From positions 62,001 through 126,000 of the forward strand of contig MU401482.1 in NCBI GenBank assembly GCA_022579005.1: a DNA stretch of 64,000 nt, written 5' to 3'. The notes beneath the pieces were generated by a model. The model was given only the letters and a program-made list of their open reading frames with translations. It was not told the DNA's origin and made no database searches. Every line of letters starts with the position of its first letter. The first letter of the stretch is position 1. Of the stretch, positions 24,141-37,060 are shown piece after piece. Source of the DNA: Poronia punctata (lineage: Eukaryota > Ascomycota > Sordariomycetes > Xylariales > Xylariaceae). Position numbers and translations under genes: made by a program.

Positions 24141-26852
24141 GCGAGTTGGGTTTTTTGGTTTTTGGTTTTTGGCATTTGGGTGTGTAAGGGTTGGGCAGGG
24201 AAAGGTTGAAGCAGGATAAGGTATTATATCTCTACGTGCCTGTTTGGTAAAATAACTAGGTACCTATATAAGGGGGCGCAAGGGAGCTCCTCAGTTTGAT
24301 CTTTCATTGCTATCTATTGGAATATGCTTCGAGGGAAGTGTATGCCGAGATGCGTCCATGGCGTATAGAAGCAGTTGAAGATGATGGCGATCATGTTGCA
24401 GGTTCGATTGAGTGGTTATCAACTAAAGTGAAGATATATCATATGTATGGCAAGTACTATCTATTTGCTTTCATACATTATTCAATGCTAGTAGGCAGAA
24501 GCAACCGCGTTCTCACCATCGTCGCTGACGGCATATCTGTGCTCCTTACACTATTCAAAGCCGTGTGTTATGCCCATTGCCGACTTCCTTGTGCTATCAG
24601 GGGCACGGAAGCCATGTTTCTCGGCAGGGTGTAGCTCTCAAAGTCCTAAAGGCGCGGTTGAAGTTGAACCTGCCACCTGCCCTGACTTGATCTCCACGCG
24701 GTAGGTCCACTTACTAACCTGTCATTTGCCTGCAGGCTAGGTATACTCAAGGCGTACTTTCCAAGTAGACGGTAGATAGGATACCTTAACCTAGCAGTGC
24801 CTAGGTACATACCTTCTAAAGAAACCATGGGGAAATGTCGGTTGGCGTTATACGATCATAGTTCGGCCTGTTCTTTCTCGAGTATATCCGTCGCTCTTAT
24901 CTATACCGAATGCTCTTGTAGTCTCATATGGATATAGTTGTAAACTGTAATCGAGGAAGTCAACGAACCCCATCTGGAGTTGAAACACAAGCATCTATAA
25001 ATACAGCCTTTTATTCCCAGTCTTCAATCCTCCATACTCCGTCTTTCTCATATCATGTCTTCCATCCTGCTCTGTTTTGTCACGAACAGGTTTAACCCTG
25101 AGCCGAGTTGATACCAGACACCTTGGCACCCATTTGGATAATCCGAGTTCACTGCTTCGACTCTCCAACTCTACCTCTAAACCATTAGCTGAGAAACACA
25201 CCAAATAGTCACGGACCAAAAGAAGATGAAAAAGATTCCCATTGACGCACCGCCATCAAACGGTCCGTAGAGATTATCACACCGGTATATCGCTGTCCCT
25301 CCGCACGTCTTACTGCGTATATTGAAACTCGAGTAGCCTCTTGAGTGCCTAGTCTACCAATGGTACCTGCCAAGCTGTGCGAGAAGGTGGTCCGGCACCT
25401 TCAATATTTCATCACCTAGGAAATACATCCCACACCTCGAAGCCAGGGATATAGACGATAACGACCCATCCGCAATAACAAGCCGCTCCCAAAGCTTGAC
25501 TTCCATGTAAATCATTGTTCTTGAGGCTCGATCGACTCTTGTTGTAAACGTTGGCTCCAACTTCTAGCCCTCCTACACCCGACGCTTTTCGCTACATCTT
25601 TTGAATGCTCCGCCAACCGCCCCCCCTTACTCCTTCGGAAGCATTAGTCGTAGGATTGTCATCGCTTCACCCGCCAGTTCTATTGAGGATACTGGACTGG
25701 TAGATGATACGCGGCGACAGTCGAGCAAAAGGGAGAAGAAAGGCAGAGCAGAACAAGGTGCTTCGACGTTGGAACGTCAGAAACATCCTGGCTTTGCTTT
25801 CATATGATTGAGCTCGGAGGGAGGCATGTCGAGATGCTTCGGGCAGGTGTCTTGAATCCACGACGACTACGTCGGAGTTTTCTGCCCGCTCAATTAAAAG
25901 ATCAACATGGAAAAACTGCGACCAATTCAACTTCAACGATTCTACGGTCAGAAATCCAGTCGGATACGACAGATACGACGAATACAACTGCGCGGAAAAC
26001 CAGCAGCAATCATGGCGATAGACAACACAGTATTCTATGCAACAATCTTGCATTCATCCACCCCAGCCATGGTTGTCGATCGCTGGTCACTTTCCAACGA
26101 CTGTGCCCATTGTACCCGACGCTCCTACTACCACCCGCCTGCCCTTCTCCTCCTTCTACTTCGACATAAGTCTTAGCCGACGTTATGGTCGTGGTAGAGG
26201 GTGTTTTGTTATGACTGTATCCTGATACTATAGGTTCTTCTACTGTGTACAATAGACAATTTTGCCGGGGTTTTGGTATACATGGGGTGACTATGATAGG
26301 AATTGTACACGTCGTGGGTACCTATTCCCCGGCACTTGGATATGCTTACTGTGTACCTTGAGAGGATTACGCTACGTCTGTGGTTGGCCGCAGACCCTCG
26401 AGCGTCTCATATCCTCGGCAATCGGTTTAGTACCAGAAGATGCAAATTTACGGTGTGATTCCTCTCGTGGTCGCATATTTGGTGAACCCGCGGTGTAACG
26501 GTTGATGGGTTCACATTTACGCCGCACGCGGGTAGATGCTGCCGAGGTCGGTGTAGGACAAGATGTCTTTGATTTTCGGTTATCGTTGAAGTCTGCGGTA
26601 ATTTTTGACGTCTTATCCGAACAGCTTCTTCTGATGATATAAGCTCTGATCCCATTCTCGTTCAACATTCTTTGATTCCAGTCTCGTTTTCATATACATA
26701 AGATATCCAGATCATAGCCAACTGCCAGATGGTTAAAAAAAAAAGATAGGCATTGTCCTAGAAAACAATATAATCCAACATGGGTCAGATTCCATTCATT
26801 CGCTCGCTCGCTCGCAATCCTACTCAATACTCGGAAAGAAAACATCTGAAAT
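24141..26852. other. Gene-free stretch (2.7 kb)
   Basis: No supported gene. Minus-strand frames near 24995-25219 and 25354-25560 read like peptide but have no recognisable domain, no convincing joint exon structure and in part no ATG. A minus-strand frame at 26372-26668 is similar. They may be decayed gene remnants or chance. The last few hundred bases are the 3' side of the EBP-like gene. Confidence 0.5.
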
Positions 26853-27537
26853 TCAATCCCGCTTGACAACTGCGCTGCCCGCAAGATTATCTATAATGTC
26901 CTGGCCGAGACTATACGTCATATAGGCGGAACCGACGATCCAGGCGCCACTAGATGAGGGTCAGCGAAAAGTGACAAATGGGCTGGGAAAAGAAGAAGAT
27001 TGGCGTTGAGGTGAAGGGGACGTACTTGGGGATAATCCACAGCAAGATGAGATCGCCTAGGTCGTTATGGCCGATGGCGTCGTAGCCGGAATAATACTCG
27101 TTAAGCCAGTACAAGACAGTCTTACTCAGGGTCATGACGGCGGCACCGAAGCCGACCAAGACGGCTTTGGCGGCTTTGCGACCGACGACGACCTTCCTTT
27201 TTTCCCCTCCACTACCACTACCGCCAACCGGGACAGAAACGGCGTTCTGGTAATAGACGAAGAAATAGTAAAGGTACATGAGGGTCTCGACGACGTTTAG
27301 CGTCCCCTGGGCGCCGGTGAAGCCGCTGTTGGCATTAAAGGCTTTCCAGCCGTACCAGTGGTCGACCTCGCCGTAGAGCTTGTACGGAACCCAGAGGGGC
27401 CAGTGGAGGTCGCCGCCTTCCATTGTTCGCGGGCGCAGGAGGACGTATAGGGTGTCCCAGGTTACGAGGGGGAGGGAGATGGCTAGCCAGAGGAGGGTTA
27501 GGTTTGTGGGCGTGTGGGCGTATGTTGTTGATGCCAT
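26853..27537 (-). CDS. EBP/EXPERA-family membrane protein (sterol isomerase-like)
   Basis: Endoplasmic-reticulum-type multi-pass protein related to emopamil-binding protein, whose best-known member is sterol delta8-delta7 isomerase. Two exons (27537-27026 and 26949-26853) with a 76-nt intron give 202 aa; the splice restores IIPNGAWIV. Hydrophobic segments lie at about 12-33, 85-100, 121-140 and 155-190. Characteristic pieces are GGDLHWPLWVPYKLYGEVDHWYG (about 41-63) and GAQGTLNVVETLMYLYY. A Gly/Lys loop at about 105-120 is cytosolic or linker. The fungus may have a separate ERG2-type isomerase for ergosterol, so an EBP-like or lipid-binding role is as likely as true isomerase activity. Start at the ATG at 27537. 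Confidence 0.82.
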
Positions 27538-29784
27538 TGTGGGGTTTTTTTTCCCGGGTTTTCCGACGTTTAAGTAGGTTAGGTAGGTTGGTTGGTAGAT
27601 TTATTAGGCCAGCTGCTCGTGGGTATTTTGGGCTTTGTTGATCGTTCGTTCGTTCGTTCGTTCGGTCGGTTGGTAGTTATTCTGCGCCGCGCGCGGGATC
27701 AAATGAGGTTCGGTTTCGGTCTCGTCGTCTGGTCTGGTTCGGTCAGGCTAGAGCGGATGAACGTATCTAGCGCGGGGGTTCGGAATTGATGAATGGAGAT
27801 GTTAGGTACTGTGTATATTCGATTGTTGTACGGTAGGTACGCGATTGTTGCTCTTTACGACGGGTATATATATATACGAGTACGAGTACTGAGCCGGTGA
27901 GGGGAAGAAGTGGCTTTTGTAGAAATGGAGAAGTGAATTGTTGATCTGTTTTAAGCTCGCTTTGTCCTTTTTGTCTATAAATAGGGATGCGTTTTACTAG
28001 GTACCTACCCAATACGACGACGACAACAATAAATCCTAGGCCAATATATCTCTTAGACTTCACGCGAAACACTCCTCCTATTCAATTTTTCTAAAATCGA
28101 GAGCTCTTGTGTATACTCGTATACGCTCTGCCAATTGCAGTCTGAAAAGACAAGCGACAGGGGAATTTCCTCAATTTGAGTGCCGTGGTTATGGATGTGT
28201 TTAAGCAGTATAAACAGCGAATGAATAGCCTAGTAACCGAGCTTTATATGCATCTACACAGCATTAATTACACTGAGATTATTGAGTATGTAAATAATGA
28301 CTTATATATGTAGTTATCCGGTATAGCCGGACTTCAGAGCAATTGTCTATATATCCTCTGTTTGAGCTTTTCTATATATCTGGTAGGCTTTTAGTAGTTT
28401 AGTATTTCTGGCGTATAGTAAATTATCACTACCCCAAGTTATTCGTAATAAATTGTTTGCGCGAATTGCAGATATACCTAACATTGCAGAGTGTCCAAGT
28501 AAGCAGCAGCATCGAATTCTGTCCTCGATTCTTAATACTCTTAATGTAGGCATTGAAGTGTTTGTGGTATAATCAGCGATACATCAACGTCTTCAGATGA
28601 TGGATCTGTTGGTATATAAACAGTATATTTGAGTGTTACTGTACACTTGTGAACAGCCTAGGTATATTCACTCCTACACAAAACAACTTCCCCCAATGGA
28701 GTGACAGAACGTCCACGAGATGAAACTGGTTGCTTAACATATCCTCCTTGACAGGAAAATGGGCCGGCAAGTACATTCCCTATCTTGGATTGTACAGTTA
28801 AACAGACCTGGCATTAAATACACAAGGTAGTGATGTCAGCGTCGAAGAAATTTGGATTGTTTATCCATTACAACATCCTCTTGGACCCTCATGTTATGTA
28901 CGAAAATAACTATACAGAGTTATGATAACCGTTGAGTTTCTCCTCGTTGGCATTACGTATAAAACACAGAGCTGGATTACCTCCTAGTACTCGGATGAAC
29001 TTGGTTGGTGGTTTAGTATATAGGTATATAGGTACCTTACATACACCATCATCGAGACCTTCCGAGATACAGTAACTGTGCTACCTTGTCATAGGTATGT
29101 ACAAGTCCTTCCCTAATCACTGATATGCCCTAGCCATCATTCGATGGAAAGAAGCTTGTACCAAAAGGGAACCCGCCCATTCACCATTCACCATTGACAC
29201 ACCTACAGGCTACAGCCATTGACAGGGGAACAGACCCCTAGGGTATTATATAATAGCTAATTAGGTGCCATTCTTCCAAGAAGTTGGCCTACCTAGTAGA
29301 GTCGACGCTCAGTATTAAGAGAATATCCTAATGACTGAACCATAGAAGAAGGGGTTCGACTCCCCACGGTGGTGAAGTCTTGATCACACATTCCGAAATC
29401 TTCTGACTCCTTGGCTGTCTATTAGATCGAGATGGGTCCTTTAGTTTGTCTATTGGGTCGAGATGGGGAAAATCGTGGATGATACTGTTACACAGCCCAA
29501 CTAACAGTAAACACCGCGTCCCGTCTCTCTGGTATTCATAAGGGGGGAAGAGTGGGGAGGCCGGGGTGTGGGAGTCGGATAAGCCACCAATTTTTTCCCC
29601 CTTTTTTATAATTTTTTTCCCGAGGATTTGTTTTGGACTAAATCCCCTTGAATTAAAAAAAAACCCCCCAGCCAGTTAAAACGGATGGCTAGACATAAAT
29701 AAAACATGCCTTAACCCGCAGTAGGAGGGAAAAACATGCTTTACCGTTGACAAACAAACATCCAACCAATACTGATCAATTACA
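27538..29784. other. Gene-free stretch with TTCG microsatellite and AT-rich island
   Basis: A TTCG tandem run lies at about 27643-27664 in the EBP-like promoter side. TACGAGTA words occur near 27874-27890 and 28117. An AT-rich island at about 28180-28560 contains a 40-codon open frame (28191-28313) and a minus-strand frame (28347-28553), neither recognised; it may be a decayed transposon. Near 29353 there is a tRNA B-box-like word without a full cloverleaf. The stretch ends with A/T and C runs at 29590-29675. Confidence 0.5.
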
Positions 29785-30566
29785 TCACGCCTTAACATTC
29801 CGCATAGCACTCTCCGTCAGCATCCGAACATACCACTCATGCAGGAAGACAATCTTGGGCGGGATCGAATGCGCAGCGGCACCCTCGACCTTGGGGGCCG
29901 AGCTGCTGAACAAAGCCGACTTGAAATGGAAGACGGCGTGCTGCTGTTCAGGATCGATACGGGCACTGAGGAAGATGAGACCGTCCGACTTGCGCAAGCC
30001 CGGTTCAAGCGGGGACCCGCCGCATCGGACGACGATCTCGTCCCCCACATTCTCGACGACCTCGAAGTGGTTTGAGAACCGCAATCCTTTGTCGAATTTG
30101 GATACCGCCAGCTCCGACGTGTTCCAGAGGTTGTCGTCGGTTCCTGCGGGCTTGTCGTAGCGCTCTTGAATTTTGCTTTGGGCCCAGAATCCTAAAATTG
30201 CGAAGGTTATTATCAGTTCAACACTTGGAGGAGATGAAGTGGTTGGTTGGTTGGTTGGTTGACATGTCACATACCCCATCGACTCCACACGCCTCGGCAG
30301 AACTCGAGCGTGAGTGCCCTCTCGTCATTGCGCAGCTCCGGACGGATCTTGCTCAGCGGCACCACCTTGATGACGTCGTCCTTGAGAGCCGGGTTTTCCC
30401 TCGGATTAAATTTTGCCCAGGTCTTCGTCTTGAACATCTGGTCGTCCTTGGTCAAAGGTACGAAGCTCGTGGCACCCAGTAGATAGGCCATCCCAGCACC
30501 GACACCGGCAGCACCGCCTCCGACGCCCCAGAGGCCAGTTAACATTGCTGTCCTTAAGATTCCCAT
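29785..30566 (-). CDS. Conserved fungal protein of unknown function
   Basis: I do not recognise a named domain. Two exons (30566-30275 and 30191-29785) with an 83-nt intron give 232 aa; the junction makes SRWGGFWAQ. Residues 1-35 are hydrophobic and Gly/Ala-rich (GVGGGAAGVGAGMAYLL) and could be a membrane anchor or signal peptide. The rest is soluble, with the blocks NPRENPALKDDVIKVVPL, IRPELRNDE, SNHFEVVENVGDEIVVRCG and KSDGLIFLSARIDP. The layout resembles a family of uncharacterised ascomycete proteins with an N-terminal hydrophobic segment followed by an alpha/beta domain; this is from memory and no function is claimed. The ATG at 30566 is the only plausible start. Confidence 0.72.
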
Positions 30567-32076
30567 TTTGTCTAGGTATGAACGAAGACTATATCGCCTT
30601 GTGATATGAGGATACGGAACTGAATAAGACGGGGCCGCGGGTCCGTTGAGTCTAACCTTGGGTATTTCCCGCTTCGTGATGTTGAATGATCCAGCCGGAT
30701 GATTAATGAAATAACTGGGGCCGGCTAATTATATCCGAAATTGAATTAGGACGATTTTGAGCATCGAGCGATCACAGCGGACTTGGATGGGGGAAATTTG
30801 AAGACGACTCTTCAAATATGAGACTGTATATTTACGTGGAAGTAGGTTTACGGTTCCTTGTTCAACATACAGATCCCCCCTAGTCGCCTACATTACCCAT
30901 CCGCGCATATTCAGACTGAATAGCTGGGAGGAACCGTGGATGAGCGGGCCCATCCGTTGGGGCCATAAATGGGGGTCATTACGAGTAGAATACATGTTTC
31001 TCTTGAAGAGTCGTAGTTGCAGTAAAATAACCCGGACCAGGGAAGGGGCGGGAGTTGAAGTCACGGTGTAAGCATAGAATATGCCAAAATGTTTGTTCAT
31101 TACAAAACGTTGATGGAGGTATATAGATATCTTCTTATTAAACCATCGTCCATACAACTGAAAATACAAGCAAAATCACGTAGGTATATATATATATGAC
31201 TGCCTCCAAAAAGTAAAACCTGCGCAAATTGGCAAGATATCACTCAAAGAAAGAATTGGACAGCAATCACAGATTTATTCTAGCACGCAAATATGACCGA
31301 CAATAAGTGGGATGCCTACACTCGGTTGATTAATCGTGCAAAAAGTGTAAAGAAGAAAGGAAAAGACCAAGGCAAGATTGCGAGAAGCTCTCGCCCTAAA
31401 AGAAGTCTGCATTACGGTCACGTGATTTCTCATTTCCAGCCACTCTGCACCAGCCCCCGATGTTTTAACATTATTCCAATTTTCTCAATCAGTGGGGACA
31501 TACTTTTCTTCTCATTACCTTTTCTCTCTCTCTCTCTTTATTTTCTTCAACCTTTCTTTTCATCCTGTACAATGTTTTCCAATAACAAAACATCTGGCTT
31601 TTACTCTAATGGAGTGATTGAAATATAGCCAGCAAGCGCGGTAAGACTAAATCATCAGCTTCTATTTTTTCTTCCTATTATCATGATTTTCAAAGCCATT
31701 CGGCCCATCCACAAGATAAAACTCTTCCCGCGACCTCTCAATGCGCAGGAGGTGTGATTCGGTATTTTTATCGTTCGTAGTGGAAGAATGAACAAGGGTC
31801 TAGACAACCCGTCCGATCCACCCTGCTGTCGTAGATCCCAGTGCGACAGCAGGACTAATTCAGGACAGACAATCCTCCATAAATATGCCTGGTTCTGATT
31901 CTGATGGCGATGTCGACGAAGCGCAATTGTAGTTTTCTCGTTGTAACCGGCGGACCTTGGATTTTGGATAGTACATTTCCAATAGCTAGGTTTACCTATG
32001 TACACACGTACCTGCCGAGTGACTGGAAATGGGTTTCCGAAAGATTGCTGGCCAACAGCAGCAATCATGACTCTCT
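30567..32076. other. Intergenic stretch (1.5 kb), no gene seen
   Basis: It holds the promoter side of the unknown protein gene and the 3' side of the NLP gene. A TC microsatellite lies near 31520-31540 and TATA runs near 31183-31196. Open frames such as 31293-31628 and 31655-32080 show no domain and no codon bias. Confidence 0.5.
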
Positions 32077-33066
32077 TCACGGATCCCCAGGTGATCCATC
32101 ATCGGCATTGATATCAAACTCGGGAATCAGATCCCCACGCGCTCTATCTAGATTCCCCGGGAAGCCATCATCCGTGAGCGCGAAATGGGCGTCGCCAAAA
32201 TCGTGCGCAACTAGCGCATCGCGGAGCTCTGTACTGGGGAAGCCATTCCACGACACCAGAGCGCCGAGGAACCACTCACCCGTGTCGTTCTCGATATTGT
32301 CGTCGTCTTCGTTGGCGAACCGGAAGGCATGCGACCCGAGCCCGTCCTTGTGATAGACCATCTTCGGGTGTGTCCCCTCCCAACGGACGTCGCTGGCGGC
32401 CCTGATGTCGTAATCCCCGTGCGCCGAGGCCGCCACGTACTTGGCCTCTCCGTCCTGTGCCCAGACGGCTATGTGTTCCCAGTCGTTGGAGTGTCCGAAA
32501 TCAATAGGTACATTTCCCAGGACGACACTGTTGGAATAATCAGCATTTCGATAGTGATAGGTCGGCTGCGTTGTTTAAAAGCCCCCTCCCCCCAAAATGG
32601 TATTTCACATACTCTTTCTCAAAGTAATAGTCGTAAAGATAGGCACACCAGCCATTATTGCACCGTGCTCGGGAATAAACATTGTTATTCTGCAAGTCGG
32701 ACAAGTCGTGGCAGTCGGAAGAGAGGCCGACATTATTATGTGGCAAGCCCGGGTTAATAGTGCCGTCGGGTCCGATAGCTGGAGTGTTATAGCAGCTATC
32801 GGTGTCGAAATCCATGGCAGGCTGGAACCTTTATTTTCCCGATTTACAATTGTTAGAAAAATCCAATTCGACTTGTATATATATATAATATCCTTTATCC
32901 ATGTCTACGAGAGTACATACTTCAGATCGTCAGCCGTGGCTTTCTGGGGCAACGCCTGGGGAGGATCTCTAGTTGCCAGCTTGATCTTGAGCTTGACAGG
33001 GGAGGCATCGGTAGCTATGGCGAGCAATGCGACGACGACGCATGTCGCGGCCGCGAATCTCGGCAT
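32077..33066 (-). CDS. Secreted NLP (necrosis- and ethylene-inducing peptide 1-like, NPP1 domain)
   Basis: Member of the NPP1/NLP family of secreted proteins, some of which are plant cytolysins that bind sphingolipids at the plasma membrane; others are not toxic. Three exons (33066-32921, 32828-32613 and 32527-32077) with introns of 92 and 85 nt give 270 aa. Residues 1-21 form a signal peptide with likely cleavage after ATDA. The NPP1 domain begins at FDTDSCYNTPAI. Four cysteines, all in exon 2, could form two disulfides, which argues against the two-cysteine type 1. The heptapeptide usually written GHRHDWE reads GHSNDWE; the His, Asp and Glu that ligate the metal in characterised members are kept. 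Whether this copy is toxic cannot be judged from sequence. No breaks are seen. Confidence 0.9.
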
Positions 33067-34164
33067 CTTTTTGTCTGAGAAAGTAAGTAGCCTTGACTAA
33101 CTCTTGTCTTGATGGAGGCTAAAGACGAATGGGAATATTTAGGTACGATGTTTGCGTCTTATATACCTACCTAGTCAAGGGTCCGCTCAGCGTTCCATCC
33201 TTCGGCATAAAATAAATAAATCCTCCAAGAACCCTCCCTCACTCACTCACTCACTTACCAAGCATTTTCTGGCCCGCCTTCCTCTTAAGGTAACGCATGG
33301 AACTCTCAATTCCAAGGCAATACGAATCACACCTAACCTCAATAACCTACACGTACACGTGCATTTTACCTGAAACAGGTATGATCGGCGGCAACACGGC
33401 CTCCGGAGTCCGAAAGGGTTTATAAATGACAAAAACGTCCTTATATACTCGTACGTCGGGAACTTTCAAATAAAAGAAAAATATCTAAGTCAGGCTTCCC
33501 CCCCGGACAGTGAGCGTCTGAAGCGAAACGACGCCATGAAAAACTCGCTCGCTTGGGATAGATGCCACGTGCCGACGTCGGACGACACGACCTAAGCGAT
33601 AAATGTTACATGCATGCATGCATCTTCCATCTATATATCCGGCTGTCGTGGACGGTGTTGCATACTAAGAAACGAATTAAATTAACCTTCAGGGAGAATT
33701 CCGCACGGCACACAACTCAGTTGGGTGACCAGGTAAGTAAGTAAGTAAGTAGGGTCAAATGAATACCGTACACGACATGCTTCTTTTGTTTGGAGGATGT
33801 TCACTTCCGAAATGGAATATACATATACATACGAAAAGTATCTGTGTATTATTCAAAACATGGGAAGTGGAAAAAAAAGAAAAGCTAAAGGATATCCTGA
33901 TGGACAATACAATATAAACCGCTCGCTGCGCCTGTCTGCATGCATGCTATTGAATCGGTGTGATCAACAAGGTAGGTACCTAGTGACTAAGGTGATGAGC
34001 GCTTGGTATCATTCTTGAGTATGACAAAACTTGTTGGGAAAAATCAACAAACAAAAAAAAGAGGATAAAAAGGGGGAGAGGGTATCATGAGGACGCATGC
34101 GCCGCACACAAAACGTAGTAAACCTAGAGTATCGCTATTCGCCCAATCATCACATCACATCACA
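33067..34164. other. Intergenic stretch (1.1 kb) upstream of the NLP gene
   Basis: Promoter side of the NLP gene and 3' side of the amidotransferase-like gene. It holds short tandem runs (TCAC near 33237-33255, GTAA at about 33733-33750, CATG near 33610-33622). No gene was recognised. Confidence 0.5.
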
Positions 34165-35358
34165 TCACATCTTACTCGCCTTTTGACAAGACGACCCCTG
34201 ACCCTGACCCTGACCCTGACCATCCCTCACCCATTGAAAAACGCGTCTCCAAACCATCTCACCGTCATGAGGCGTATCCATCATAGCCTGGAGACGCGTC
34301 CACGCCTTCTCATCACTGAGAGAGTCGAATCCGAACCAGCGGACCGAATCATGAAGACGTAACCGCGCCGTTTCCGAGTCCTTTTCAGGATGGCCTTGGA
34401 AAGTGAGGATATTTCCGCACTCGCTCAAGAGACACTGGTTGTCGTGTGCGAGTATGGAAAACTTTTCCGGCGCAATGGCTACCTCGCGACGATGGTGTTG
34501 CTGTAGCTTGAAGGATCCCAGGGCCGATACTTCGTGGAAGAAGTCGCACCCTTGACTTGTGAGGTTTACGGATGCGACGCCCATCTAAGGTAGATAGTAG
34601 GTTAGTTAGTTAGTCCTCGAATATAATTTGTCACTACCTCACTCAAGTCTCGGTTGCATTGTATATATAGTATAGTAATGACAGAAAAAAAAAACATTTC
34701 ATCACAACTAGGAGAAAAGATGAAGAAAAAAAACTGTGGTCCCGTCGGTTCTAGGTTATGTCAGGTCAAGTCAACTTACCTCTGGAACCGGCGCATCGAC
34801 GACCTTGCCACCGAAAAGACTACAGATGGTCTGATGACCCCAACAGATGCCCAGGAGCTTCTTGTGCGGGTGATGGCGGACGAGGGAGCGGACGAAGTCG
34901 TGCACGTCGAGGATCCAGGGGTGCCGCTTTCGCGGGTCGACGTTGCCGCCGCCGAGGACGATGAGGTCGAAGTAATCCGGGTTGGGGAACTCGCCGGGCC
35001 GGTTGGCGGGTTCGTAGAACGCGAGCTGCGCGTCGGGGGCCACGGCGCCTATGGTGCGCTGGTACGACGCGCGGATCGCCGGCAATATGCGCGACCGGTA
35101 CGAGTTTAGCAGTACGGCGATGCGCAGGGGGGGGCGCTGTTCCTCCTCTGTCCCCGTCCCTGTCCCCGTCCCTCCTTTTGCTGAGGAGGAGTCGCGTCCT
35201 GTCACTGTCTGCTTCTCCTGTCCCCCGACTAGGTCCGAGTTGTTGTCAAGGTTCTCCCCACGGCCTTTCTGTTGTTGTTGGCGGCATCGGGAGGATTCAT
35301 AATCATGGCTGGTGGAGTTGCTAGAGGCCATGACGCCATAGGTACAGGGAAGCAACAT
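34165..35358 (-). CDS. Class I glutamine amidotransferase-like protein
   Basis: GATase1-fold protein that may hydrolyse glutamine or a gamma-glutamyl compound in the cytosol; stand-alone fungal copies mostly lack a known substrate. Two exons (35358-34780 and 34584-34165) give 332 aa. The intron is 195 nt, the longest in the window. The nucleophile elbow LLGICWGHQ carries Cys172, and the distal GHPE supplies His258 and Glu260, so the triad is complete. The N-terminal 75 residues are low complexity, including a GTGTGTGT run encoded by a GGGACA-type repeat. A second ATG ten codons in (35331) is an alternative start that would give MASSNSTS. A GQGQGQGQG run lies near the C-terminus. Confidence 0.88.
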
Positions 35359-36514
35359 GGTGAAATTACGGTTGTTGCAACTTGGGGAACACTGTCTGTT
35401 GAAGACAGTGTTATTGGGGGTATTATTTGTGCTGTTGAAGGCCTACGACCTTTTTTCGTGTCTCGTTGCGCGATCAAAATAAGGTATGTAACCTAGGTAG
35501 ATAAAGTTCTTATTTTTTGAGATTTTGGCGTAACAAGCCCAATCGGTACCAACCTACCTAGATGACGGTTCAGGTACAAAGTGTATGACGGTCTGGACCA
35601 CGGGAATTACAGCTGGTAGGTACACGTACAAATAGGTACTCTGTTTAGGTAAGGTACTTACGTCACAAGACGTGCAGAAGTCAAACGGACCAATCGGCTT
35701 GGTCTTTCCACTTTTTCTTTCCCCTTTCCCTTTTCCCTTTCCCAAGAGGAAGATGGTGTGTTACTTGGCGCTAAACACACTTTAGCTTCCGTTGACGAAA
35801 TAAGCCAAAAGCATCTTTCTCGTGGCTCCACGGAACACTCTGCCGTGTGTGCCAGTGCCTGCCAGGCTAGAGTACGAGAGCCGATTTGGAAATCCCAAGT
35901 CTTATATATGGAAAGGTCGGGTCGTACCGGTCATGCAGGGTACAAACTGTCTGGCTTTTCTTGTCCTCTAAATTATCTGGTAGTATGGAGGATGGTCGAG
36001 AATCGTATGTATCTTCGAGTCGGACGAAACAAAACGAAACGAAGCTAGGATACCGAAACTAGTCGGTCATCTTTCACCGTGGTCGAGGGATGTTTCTCTG
36101 TTTTCACCTTGACATGCCGTAATCTAACCTTCCCGGTTTGTATATACGAATAGAGAAAGAACCGTCGTTTGAAACCTCTTGTTGGTTTACCTATACGTCT
36201 TGGCCATATCTGACTCTGGTTGACTCGATGGACTCCCGCAACCGTTGCATTGTGTTGGAAGAGGAAATATATATACACTGTACGTATAATGCTCATGTTC
36301 CTTGGTATTCATACATGCATCCTCAAAAGACATACCTACTCGTACATCTCCAGCGCATTGTGGCGGTGCATCTTGGACAGGAAGACATGATGCATGTCAA
36401 TATGCTTGAGACAAAGTTGGCTTTACTCGTACTCGTACAACGGTAGGGCTACATACATTTTTCTCGGAACACAAAGCGCAACTCTTTGGTTATGTGGCTT
36501 GTCTGAATAAATAA

Positions 36515-36544
36515 ATGTATGTATGTATGTATGTATGTATGTAT
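36515..36544. repeat. ATGT microsatellite
   Basis: About seven tandem ATGT units. Intergenic. Confidence 0.9.
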
Positions 36545-37041
36545 AAATAACAACAAGGTGTCCCCCCTCATCGTCATCATCATCATCATCAAGACCGCCT
36601 GCCCGCCTGCCCGCCTGCCCGTGATGACATGGGGATACCACTGATCGTATATATCCTAGCTAGGTAAGTAGTCACAAATCTTATAAAAACAAAGGCTACA
36701 CTAGACTAAGAGGCTGGTATGTATAATGATATGTTAAGTATCTAGTCTATCTACGTGTACGATAGATTGTGGGAAAAAAAGGCTTTGGACTAAGCCCAAA
36801 AACCCACCAAATTTGATAAGTGATAGAAATTCTCGTACCGTCAGGGTTCCTGTTATTATTATTTAAAGTATTATTTTCCTACTCTCAAGGTATACAGATT
36901 CAAAGAACAAGAGATAAACGGCGTAAATAAAAAGTATGGATATATAACCAACAAATTGGTCGGCAGTATAAACAGACAAGAAGAGAAAGAGTAACACAGT
37001 GCCGCTTAAAACATTCATCTTTTCTTAACCGTTTTCAACCG

Positions 37042-37060
37042 CCCCCCCCCCCCCCCCCCC
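37042..37060. repeat. C19 homopolymer
   Basis: Nineteen consecutive C. Length is uncertain in most sequencing methods. Confidence 0.85.
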
